17,260 nucleotides of DNA, from assembly GCA_028706835.1 (NCBI GenBank), contig JAQTVL010000024.1, forward strand, positions 1-17,260. The letters run 5' to 3'. Shown here one piece after another: positions 7,063-13,997 of this stretch (position 1 is the first letter of the stretch; each line of letters opens with the position of its first letter). This stretch comes from Phycisphaerae bacterium (GTDB lineage: Bacteria; Planctomycetota; Phycisphaerae; JAJVII01). Both the position numbers and the translations under genes were made by a program. The notes under the pieces are model-generated. The model made no database searches, was not told where the DNA came from, and saw nothing but the letters and a program-made list of their open reading frames with translations.

Positions 7063-8949
7063 CTACGGCAGCACCTCGGTGAGCAGTCGTCCCGTACGCG
7101 GTGGGTTGGCGAGGCGTACGAGGATACGGTAGAGCCTGTCGCCCCACGCCGATGTGGGCAGGGCGCTGGTGAGGGGGACGGTCTCGATATCCAGCGTGAA
7201 TGGCACCCCGCTCAGTTGCACGCGGCCGGCGGCAGAGTGCAGATTGCCGGGAAGCTCGCGCGGTGCAAGGGCGATGGTGTCGGGAGCAACCAGCGACGGT
7301 TCTGACGGCGTGATCAGCGACAGCAGGACTTCCTTCACGTCGCGGGTGAGCGTGAACGTGTCCTCGATCACGACGCGCCGGGCCCGTTCCAGCCGTACCG
7401 TACGCTGCCAGCGGGCCAGGCCGGCCTCCGGCGGGTAGGCCTCCTGGATCTCCAGGCTCAGTTCGGCTGCGCCGTCGTCTGCGTGCCAGTGAGCCTCGCG
7501 GCTGGCACGCTCCCGCCCGGGCATTTGCATGACGCCGTCGCAGGTCGGCAACAGGTTGTGCCAGGCCGACTGCATGGTCCAGATCGTATAGCGTTCCGGC
7601 CCGAAGGTCTGGCGCGTGTAGCTGCCCACGCCCACGTCCACCAGCAGCGGCGCGCCGTCGCGATAGACGAGGAAGTTGCCGATGTCGTTGTGGTTGTGGC
7701 TCTCGCCATTGTGGCCGCCCTTGGCCGCGACGAACCAGCCATCGGGTGAGCCGGCCGCGTCGCGGGCCGTCATCACGCCGACCACTCCGAGCCAGGCATC
7801 GCGGGGCAGCGGCGACCGTGCCGGCATGGAGGTTTCCGCGTCGCGGAAGGTGAAGAGTCCGAGCAGGACACGGCCAAGACTGTCCTTCTGCCTTGTGGAC
7901 GGGCTCGACTGCTGCCGCTGGAGCCAGGCGCCGAGCGTCTGCAAGCCGGCATCGCCGGTGCGCACGCCGTAGCCGTACACGACGGCCGCCGGCGGCGAAA
8001 CGCGCGGGCCGGCGTCGGCGAAGTTGACGAACCAGAGGTCGGCGATCTGTACGCGGGTGATGAACCGCCCCATCTCCTGGACGAGCGGTTCGTCGAACAG
8101 GTTCACGCGACCGGCCGATGCGCTGTGCAGCCATTCGAGGGCATCGAAGAGCGCGGCGGCGGCGTGAGTCCAATACATGGGCCCTTCGTCGCAGCCGCCA
8201 TCGGCGGGATGGGACGCCAGAAAACGGTCGAGGCAGCCGATGGCCTTGGCCAGGGCGGCCTGACGGCGCGCGGGGTCGCGCTCCTGGAGGAGGGCGCAGG
8301 CGATCCAATTCGACACGATCCAGGGGGTCCAATTGTTCAGATGACGGCGCGGATCGAATCCCATCCACCAGAAATCGTCGCGCGTCAGGGCGGGCGTCAG
8401 GACCCGGTGCGAGATTTCGTCGCGGATACGCGTCTCCAGCAGGGCCGATACGGTGGTCAATCGCGGACCGAGCAGGTAGGCGGTCCAGGCGAGGAGCGCG
8501 CCGGTCTCGGCGGCAAACAGGTCGACCATTGGCGTACGCACGTCCGGCAGGCCGCCGTTTGAGGCCGTGCGTTCGAGGTGCGCAGGGAGGCTCCAGGAGG
8601 ACTCTTCGCAGACCGCCCAGATGCCGTTGATCGCATCGTCAAGGAACCGGCCGTCGGCGGCCGCGCACTCGGCCAGCACGAGGTCGACCAGCGCGGCGCG
8701 ACGCGCGAAATAGGGCGATTCGTAACGCGTGCGGTTGCCATCGCGCAGGAACGACATGCTCTCGGAGGCCGGCAGAAATGGCCAGGAAAAGCCGCGGCGC
8801 GCCTCGCCGGCTGCGAGCAGCGTCGCGCGGATCCACGGGGGCAGCGCCTCCCATGCGGGCCGGTCGGCGGCGGCCGGGAACGGGGTCCAGCGATCGGCCG
8901 GCACGATCAGCCGGGTAAGCGACTCAGACGGGAAGCGGGAGAGGATCAC
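7063..8949 (-). CDS. Heparinase II/III-family protein, probable polysaccharide lyase
   Basis: The 628-residue product has an alpha-helical N-terminal half (about 30-370, alpha/alpha toroid-like) and a beta-rich C-terminal half. Typical family signatures are HLNNWTPWIVSNW (203-215), DGGCDEGPMYW (250-260, with candidate catalytic Tyr259) and KGGHNGESHNHNDIGNFLVY (410-429), the hallmark His-rich stretch that opens the heparinase II/III beta domain. The family cleaves uronic-acid-containing polysaccharides (heparin, alginate, chondroitin and others) by beta-elimination; the substrate here cannot be read from the sequence. The start is a GTG at 8949, supported by AAGGAGGT at six bases. No signal peptide is visible, which implies a cytoplasmic product or a missed start. 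It follows the DUF5060 glycosidase on the same strand. A lower-probability alternative is an uncharacterised heparinase-fold protein without lyase activity. Confidence 0.85.
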   Translation of the reverse strand: MILSRFPSESLTRLIVPADRWTPFPAAADRPAWEALPPWIRATLLAAGEARRGFSWPFLPASESMSFLRDGNRTRYESPYFARRAALVDLVLAECAAADGRFLDDAINGIWAVCEESSWSLPAHLERTASNGGLPDVRTPMVDLFAAETGALLAWTAYLLGPRLTTVSALLETRIRDEISHRVLTPALTRDDFWWMGFDPRRHLNNWTPWIVSNWIACALLQERDPARRQAALAKAIGCLDRFLASHPADGGCDEGPMYWTHAAAALFDALEWLHSASAGRVNLFDEPLVQEMGRFITRVQIADLWFVNFADAGPRVSPPAAVVYGYGVRTGDAGLQTLGAWLQRQQSSPSTRQKDSLGRVLLGLFTFRDAETSMPARSPLPRDAWLGVVGVMTARDAAGSPDGWFVAAKGGHNGESHNHNDIGNFLVYRDGAPLLVDVGVGSYTRQTFGPERYTIWTMQSAWHNLLPTCDGVMQMPGRERASREAHWHADDGAAELSLEIQEAYPPEAGLARWQRTVRLERARRVVIEDTFTLTRDVKEVLLSLITPSEPSLVAPDTIALAPRELPGNLHSAAGRVQLSGVPFTLDIETVPLTSALPTSAWGDRLYRILVRLANPPRTGRLLTEVLP

Positions 8950-9149
8950 GTGACGACCTCCTTGTGGCCGTTCGATCCGGCATCGCAGGGATGGTCATGG
9001 CCGAGAAGCGTGCGTTGACTGCTCTGAAAAGGGAGTCCCGGCCAAGATGTCCCATCGCTGTAAGTTCCTGTATTTTCATGCTCTACGGGTGGCCCGCAGG
9101 GCCGTGAGCGACTGATAGGAAATTTGATTCCGGGCGTCCGGGTGGTCAT
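8946..9149 (-). CDS. Possible 67-codon small ORF bridging glycosidase and lyase genes
   Basis: This reading frame fills the 196-base gap exactly. Its ATG (9149) overlaps the TGA of the DUF5060 gene as ATGA, and its TGA overlaps the GTG start of the lyase as GTGA. GGAGG lies ten bases upstream of the ATG. Such overlaps are typical of translational coupling. Against it, the peptide (MTTRTPGIKFPISRSRPCGP at its start) is rich in Pro, Ser, Thr and Gly, matches no family I know, and lacks a membrane segment or signal peptide. It may be chance, or a leader that carries ribosomes to the lyase start. Confidence 0.3.
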   Translation of the reverse strand: MTTRTPGIKFPISRSRPCGPPVEHENTGTYSDGTSWPGLPFQSSQRTLLGHDHPCDAGSNGHKEVVT

Positions 9150-10909
9150 GGCGTTAGGGCCTCCTGGCCGACGGCGGGGGGTGGGGGGTGTAGCCAGAAC
9201 ACCAGAGACGGAACAGCCTCGCTACCGTATTGCTTACCCGAAGCCTTGAGCAGGAGAATCCAATCCGAGGCAGTTGGTTTCGAAGGGATGTTCCATTGGT
9301 ATCTTTCGCTCAGTGCGTCCTTCTCCGGGGTAATCGCCCCCAGATCTGTGTACGCTCCTGTTTGAGTGTTAAACCACTTGGCGATGTACGTCGTGTTCCG
9401 CATGCCCCGGATGACGCCGCTGGCAGTTGTGGACCGGTTGTACAGGTAAAGAACATACACGTCCGCATCAATGGTAGCCAGGCTGTGCCACGCGGTCGGT
9501 TCGGGTTCGAACCATTGCTTGTCGTCGAACCGCGGGGTCAACATCCACCACTCGATTGAGCCAAAGAAGCTCCTCATATGAACGCCCAGTTCCGTCGCCG
9601 ACGGAAACTCGATGCTGGCGGGCCACTTCGTCTTCTTCTGCTCAACGGTGACTACTACGTTGCCTCTTACGGAGTCCGTATCCATATCGTACGTGCTGTT
9701 GTATAACCAGATGTCGCTGGCGCCGTATCCGTGTCCGAACATGCCATTCAAATACGAAGCCCAACCTTGCTGGCGCGCGCCCGCGCCCAGCGTCCAGAGA
9801 TGATCGTAACTGCCTTCATAATTGACCAGAGGCTTGCCTTGTCCGTTTTCCCAGAAATCCTTCAGCGGCGTCCAATTCATTCCCGCATTGTTGGGCGGCG
9901 TCCACTGAATCCCGTACCATGTGTGCCCAGGCACATCCCTGAAACTCGAGGTCGCTGCCATTACGCCGTAACCGTTCTTTGGACGCTCCGCGATGGGCGG
10001 AAGTTCCCTGGGCTCCGGCGTACTGCCCATATATTCCATGTGCGCCGTGCCAGGATGCCGGTAGACGTCGTATTCGTGAACCCAGGCCAATATCTTCTTC
10101 CATGGATTCGATCTTGCGTCGAACTTGTCCTGATCGCCCCTGTCGTAATAAAAATCGTTGTCGACCTCCTGGCCGCTGGTCCACATCACCGGGTACGCGC
10201 CGAATCGCGCCACCCACATCCGGCAAAGTTTCTTAAGATACTCATCGGTGTAACACGGCTTATTGACCTCCGGCGGGAAGAAGAGCTCGGCGTTCGCGTG
10301 AACCAGGCCGGCATCCGCGATGAATTTGAAGCGGCGATCCAGATCCTGCAATGCGGGCAGATCCGCATCGCTGAATCCAGATCCAAAATCATATTTCGCC
10401 CCCAGCGGCTCCGATTGGTAGACCGTGAATCCTTGCGCGACGCGCCTGCTGACAATGACCTTGAACATCTCATCGAAAGGTTCCCTTGGCATACTCCAAT
10501 GCGTATCGCCCAGATAGAAGAATGGAGAGCCATCCGCATACATGAAATGGCGGACACCGGGCGCCGTCTTGATGAAGCCGCGCCGATAGATTTCAAGCGG
10601 TCCCTTGTACCGATTCGCGCCCAATGTCCCGTGTTTTCCGTGCAGACCGCCGTCCGCAACATTGGAACATATCGAAGCGTATTCCCATACGCCGCATTCC
10701 ACGGGAGCAAAGCGGACGCGCCACGTGTTCCCGCCATCCCAGAATCCAGGCGCGTTATACGTCTTCCCCGCCGGCGATTTGAAGGCGACGGTCAACTCTG
10801 TGTCCAACGGTTGAGGATAGACTATCGCGCTCTCGAACGTGATCTCCACGGCTCGCCATTTTTCAGTCAGAACATTCACCGCCGCCGGCAAAATATCCAT
10901 GTATTTCAT
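9146..10909 (-). CDS. DUF5060 / apiosidase-like (DUF4038) glycoside hydrolase
   Basis: The 587-residue product has three parts. Residues about 15-110 are a DUF5060 beta-sandwich (EKWRAVEITFES at 16-27, FWDGGNTWRVRF at 57-67). Residues about 120-445 are a TIM-barrel catalytic region of the DUF4038/apiosidase type (FFYLGDTHWSMP at 130-141). Residues about 465-560 are a C-terminal beta domain of the 'putative collagen-binding' type (YIAKWFNTQTGAYTD). Likely catalytic acids are E248 (MWTSGQEVDND) and E365 (VNYEGSYDH). Families of this build remove side-chain sugars such as apiose from complex polysaccharides, but the substrate here is not determinable. The ATG at 10909 has only a weak AAGG nearby; M4 is possible. 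No signal peptide is seen. GC is about 55% in sampled lines against 65-68% in its neighbours, which hints at acquisition from elsewhere. It sits 27 bases after the NHL gene. Confidence 0.85.
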   Translation of the reverse strand: MKYMDILPAAVNVLTEKWRAVEITFESAIVYPQPLDTELTVAFKSPAGKTYNAPGFWDGGNTWRVRFAPVECGVWEYASICSNVADGGLHGKHGTLGANRYKGPLEIYRRGFIKTAPGVRHFMYADGSPFFYLGDTHWSMPREPFDEMFKVIVSRRVAQGFTVYQSEPLGAKYDFGSGFSDADLPALQDLDRRFKFIADAGLVHANAELFFPPEVNKPCYTDEYLKKLCRMWVARFGAYPVMWTSGQEVDNDFYYDRGDQDKFDARSNPWKKILAWVHEYDVYRHPGTAHMEYMGSTPEPRELPPIAERPKNGYGVMAATSSFRDVPGHTWYGIQWTPPNNAGMNWTPLKDFWENGQGKPLVNYEGSYDHLWTLGAGARQQGWASYLNGMFGHGYGASDIWLYNSTYDMDTDSVRGNVVVTVEQKKTKWPASIEFPSATELGVHMRSFFGSIEWWMLTPRFDDKQWFEPEPTAWHSLATIDADVYVLYLYNRSTTASGVIRGMRNTTYIAKWFNTQTGAYTDLGAITPEKDALSERYQWNIPSKPTASDWILLLKASGKQYGSEAVPSLVFWLHPPPPAVGQEALTP

Positions 10910-10936
10910 CCTTACTTGCCCCCCCGGGGAAGCAGA

Positions 10937-13537
10937 TCATCTCACATCGCATTCCGCCGTCGCCCCCGCGTCGAATCGCACCACCATGATCCGCCGGTTG
11001 ACGCTGTCGGAGACGTAAAGCCGGCCATCGGCCTCGGCGTAGTCGCACTCGGCTGGCCAAGCGAAGGCGATCTCGGGCTCGGGCGTCTTGCTCTTGGGCC
11101 CGGCCGAGTCGGCGTTGCCATAGGCGCCGATGCGGGCGATGCGATTGCCCGCCGGATCGAGCCACTCCACCGAGGAGTGGAACGCACTGGGTGCGTAGAC
11201 GCGGCCGTAGGGGTCGGCGTCGAGCTGCGACTGTAGGCACTCGCAGCCGTCGTCTCCGGTGAACCCGTCGAAGGAGTGCGGGACGATGCCGATGCCGGCA
11301 TAGCGCCACTTGGCCCCGGCCACCTTCACGTCCCAGCCCAGGTACCCGGACTTGTAGGCAACCGCGTCGGCCGGGGCCTTAGCCAGCGCCAGGCTGTCGT
11401 CGGGGGCCCCGCCTTTGGGAGTGTAGTTGCCGTAGATCTGCCCGCCCTCCGGCCCGAACTTGAAGACCGATCCCATGTGGAAAAGGTACGGGTTGGCGTA
11501 GAGGTAGCACCAAGGCGCCGTGCGGTCCGCCTTGCGATAATACTTCCATGCGTCCGCCGGCACGGCCTTGGCGAAGTCCGGCGGTATGATCTCGTCGGCG
11601 GGCTTGAGGTTCATGCCCAGGTAGATGTTGCCGCGGTTGTCCACGCCGATGCCCGAGTCGCCGCTGCCGCAGCCGTTGACCAGGGCGGTCCTCTTGAGCG
11701 TCCCGTCCGGACCGAAGACATCGACCGTCGAAACCAGAGCGTGGTCGGGCGAGCGGCGTACGTAGATATCCCCGTTCGGGGCGATGCAGTGCCCGCGCAG
11801 CCCCATGATCGGACCGTAGGCCCGGAACTTGATCTCCAACTTGTTGGAGCCGGTGGCCGGGAAGGCGAGCGGCTTGCCCTGGGGGTCGACGCGCAGAAGG
11901 GCATTGGAGCCGTAGTTGCCCATCAGGTAGATGTTGCCGTCCCGGTCCAGGGACAGGTCGTTGCCCGGCAACTTGAAGGCCGCGCGCTTGCCGGTCTCGA
12001 TGTCGATGGTGCTGTGTCCGCCGCCGACCTCGGAGACGATCACCCGCTTGCGCTGCGGGTCGGCAACCATGAAGGTCGGGTAGTGCAGCCCGCCGGGCTC
12101 GCCGACCGGGTTGCCTGGCTTGAGGGAGGCGCCCTCGTCGATCATCGGGAGCAGGGCGTTGGCCGCCCCGTAGCCGGTGTAGAACGAGGCCCACAGCCGG
12201 GGCGGTGTCGCCGAGGCGTCCAGGGCGATGAGCTCGGCAACGCGCTTCTTGATGTCGAACTCCTGCCGGACGATCTCCTTGGGCGGCTCCCCCTTCCAGG
12301 GGCCGAATTTCAGTATCCGGCTGACGATCGGGTCGCCGGCTTTGCCTAGGTCGTAGTAGCGCCCGGGCCTGCGGCCCATCAGGTAGATCTCGCCGGTGGC
12401 CGGATGCACGGCGATCTGCTCGGGCTGCGGGGCGGCGAACTTGCCGAGCATCTTGCCATCGGCCGAGTAGACCTTGACCCGGTCGTTGCCGCGGTCACAG
12501 ACGTAGAGCCGGCCCTCCTTGTCCAGGGCCAGGCCCTGGGGGTCGTTGAAGCCCTCATCGTCGGCGCCCGCCTCGTTCTTGCCCAGCCACGGCGCGCCCG
12601 CGTCCTTGTCGGTCCACTTCATCCGGTAGACGGCGTGGCCTCTCTTGTAGAGGACCGCATAGATCCATTGCCCGTCGGCGCTCATCGCCAGGCGGTCCAT
12701 GCCGGCGACATAGGCCTCGCCCGCGCCGCCCATGAAGCCCCGCGCCGCGAGGATCAGCGGGCCGGCAAAGCCAACCTTCTCGGGCGCCCCGCCCTCCGGG
12801 TGGAGGGCAATCAGGTGGCGCGGCGGGCCGTGGTTGCACATCGAGCCGATGGCGCTGGCCGCCACCAGATGGCCGTCGGGGTGCCAGGCCATGGTTTGCC
12901 CGCGCAGCCCGGCGACCAGCGGGTAGAAGCAGTGCCCCTGGCCGTTGAAGACCAGCGGCTGGCGCTTGCCGTCGATTATGACGTGGCCGACCTTCTCGGT
13001 GCGCGCCTCGGGGGTATCCGCCGCGTAGGGCATGATGGTGCGAAGGTACTTGCCGTCCCGGTCCAGGACGCGCATCTCGGCGCGGCCGCGGAAGGCGTCG
13101 GCCAGCAGGATGTAGAGCTCGCCCTTGGGGCCGACGGTCAGCGCGCTGATCGCGCCACTCAGGGTGTTGTCGTTCCGGCCGAGGATCTGGTCCAGTCGGG
13201 GCTTCAGTCCCAACCGCACCCGGGCCTTGAAGGGTCCGCCGGCTGCGGGCTTGCCGGCGTCGTCCCGGCCGTCCCAGGCCACCTCCTGGGCGAGCGAGTC
13301 CTTCTTGAAGGGATCCGGCGCGTTTGTGCCGAGCAGCCCGGCGGCCAGATGGCGGACCACTTTGCCCTCGGCCCCGACGATGCTCACTTCGACGTCGGTC
13401 GGCGCGGCGAGCGTGAAACGGATATTCACGCCCTCGCCGGACTTGCTCGCCTGCGGTTTGTCGGTGAACGAAACGTCCGCAGCCAGGGTCCCGGCGGCAA
13501 TCAGGACGAACACAGTACCCAGTGCGACAGATCTCAC
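10937..13537 (-). CDS. Secreted NHL beta-propeller protein with N-terminal FlgD-Ig-like domain, long paralog
   Basis: The product is 866 residues from a GTG start at 13537, supported by AAGGGAG about eight bases upstream and by a clean signal peptide (residues 1-20, ending GTLAA). Residues 21-115 are FlgD-Ig-like (VRHLAAGLLG at 61-70, VAWDGRDDAGKP at 87-98). From about 125 onward there are NHL-type blades, for example GLALDKEGRLYVCDRGNDRV (335-354), LSLDRDGNIYLMG (528-540), GDIYVRRSPDHALVSTVDVF (589-608), GVDNRGNIYLG (631-641) and GRLYVSDSVNRRI (838-850). C765-x-C767 precedes DPYGRVYAPS, as in the short paralog at 1-1144. NHL propellers usually bind ligands or partner proteins rather than catalyse. 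The gene heads the run glycosidase-lyase and is probably co-transcribed with them, so an envelope binding or sensing role for the same substrate is a reasonable inference. Confidence 0.85.
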   Translation of the reverse strand: MRSVALGTVFVLIAAGTLAADVSFTDKPQASKSGEGVNIRFTLAAPTDVEVSIVGAEGKVVRHLAAGLLGTNAPDPFKKDSLAQEVAWDGRDDAGKPAAGGPFKARVRLGLKPRLDQILGRNDNTLSGAISALTVGPKGELYILLADAFRGRAEMRVLDRDGKYLRTIMPYAADTPEARTEKVGHVIIDGKRQPLVFNGQGHCFYPLVAGLRGQTMAWHPDGHLVAASAIGSMCNHGPPRHLIALHPEGGAPEKVGFAGPLILAARGFMGGAGEAYVAGMDRLAMSADGQWIYAVLYKRGHAVYRMKWTDKDAGAPWLGKNEAGADDEGFNDPQGLALDKEGRLYVCDRGNDRVKVYSADGKMLGKFAAPQPEQIAVHPATGEIYLMGRRPGRYYDLGKAGDPIVSRILKFGPWKGEPPKEIVRQEFDIKKRVAELIALDASATPPRLWASFYTGYGAANALLPMIDEGASLKPGNPVGEPGGLHYPTFMVADPQRKRVIVSEVGGGHSTIDIETGKRAAFKLPGNDLSLDRDGNIYLMGNYGSNALLRVDPQGKPLAFPATGSNKLEIKFRAYGPIMGLRGHCIAPNGDIYVRRSPDHALVSTVDVFGPDGTLKRTALVNGCGSGDSGIGVDNRGNIYLGMNLKPADEIIPPDFAKAVPADAWKYYRKADRTAPWCYLYANPYLFHMGSVFKFGPEGGQIYGNYTPKGGAPDDSLALAKAPADAVAYKSGYLGWDVKVAGAKWRYAGIGIVPHSFDGFTGDDGCECLQSQLDADPYGRVYAPSAFHSSVEWLDPAGNRIARIGAYGNADSAGPKSKTPEPEIAFAWPAECDYAEADGRLYVSDSVNRRIMVVRFDAGATAECDVR

Positions 13538-13600
13538 GTGATAGTCTCCCTTCGTCAGACGTGGCTCCCGAACGGAAGGAGACATTCCTCTTCTTGATTT

Positions 13601-13708
13601 GACTTTCCTTGGCATCTCGTCAAGCCAAAAAGTGGAACGCCCCCCCCCTTTTCCGCCTGTGACGTGATAGGCGATCCGCTCCGGTGCGTGTCTCGGTCCT
13701 CTAGCCAT
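13601..13708 (-). pseudogene. N-terminal relic of a REP-associated (Y1/IS200-like) transposase
   Basis: From the ATG at 13708 the frame reads MARGPRHAPERIAYHV, then TGGKGGGRSTFWLDEM. Transposases of this group begin 'MARxxRxxxxGxxYHVxxRGxxRxxIFxDD'. The spacing agrees at M1, the YH pair at 14-15, R24, F27 and D30. The catalytic HUH motif and the tyrosine are absent because homology stops after about 35 codons, and the frame then runs into the NHL gene's own start. A run of nine C (13640-13648) lies inside the relic. The call rests on short similarity only. Confidence 0.35.
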
Positions 13709-13930
13709 GCAGTCATCCTACCGGCCGGCGAACCCCGGCCACAAGGCAAAACAATGGGACGTGCCCCAATCCTGTTCGGCACGCGGTTTGCTGTGGGGAG
13801 GCGGGGGCGTGACGGTGGAGTGGATCGGCGGCAGCAACGGTCAGGGTATTTCGGGGACACCATACTCAAGTCGGATATATAGTCCGATAATACCGCAGTC
13901 GTGAAGGCTCAAGGACGTGTTCGGGGCCGG

Positions 13931-13950
13931 TGTATTACGCGCGTAATACA
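13931..13950. promoter_or_regulatory. Perfect 20-bp palindrome, probable protein-binding site
   Basis: TGTATTACGCGCGTAATACA is identical to its reverse complement over all 20 bases, with no spacer. It abuts the next palindrome directly. I do not recognise the protein that would bind it. The lack of a loop argues for a dimeric DNA-binding protein rather than an RNA hairpin. Confidence 0.55.
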
Positions 13951-13964
13951 GTTCCACGTGGAAC
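13951..13964. promoter_or_regulatory. parS-like site (candidate ParB-binding site)
   Basis: GTTCCACGTGGAAC is a perfect 14-bp palindrome. It fits the conserved chromosomal parS core GTTnCACGTGnAAC, where the bacterial consensus is TGTTTCACGTGAAACA. The outer bases here are A and A, so the 16-mer is one outer base away from the general pattern. No parA/parB gene is in the window. It may instead be an operator for a different regulator. Confidence 0.55.
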
Positions 13965-13997
13965 ATCGCACGGAACTCCCCTCTCCGAAGCGGCGTG

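Larger units (their letters stand above)
13538..13997. other. 460-base gene-free region upstream of the long NHL gene
   Basis: Apart from the transposase relic and the paired palindromes listed separately, this stretch holds an imperfect inverted repeat (TCGGA 13871-13875, TCCGA 13883-13887, around TATATAG). I see no intact gene. Short ORFs on both strands have junk-like composition and no ribosome sites. The promoter of the NHL gene should lie here, but I cannot place it with confidence. Confidence 0.5.

Noticed and set aside
9090..9110. GGCCC-GCA-GGGCC hairpin between glycosidase and lyase as a terminator
   Set aside because: The stem is only five base pairs, has no T-run, and lies within a probably co-transcribed gene pair.
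9731..13597. Long plus-strand frames (9731-11236, 11276-12349, 12404-13597)
   Set aside because: All lie opposite the glycosidase and NHL genes, have no ribosome sites and read as low-quality Arg/Val/Asp-rich protein.
13555..13882. Short ORFs on both strands upstream of the NHL gene as independent genes
   Set aside because: No ribosome site, junk-like composition, and the frames overlap the transposase relic and a run of nine C.
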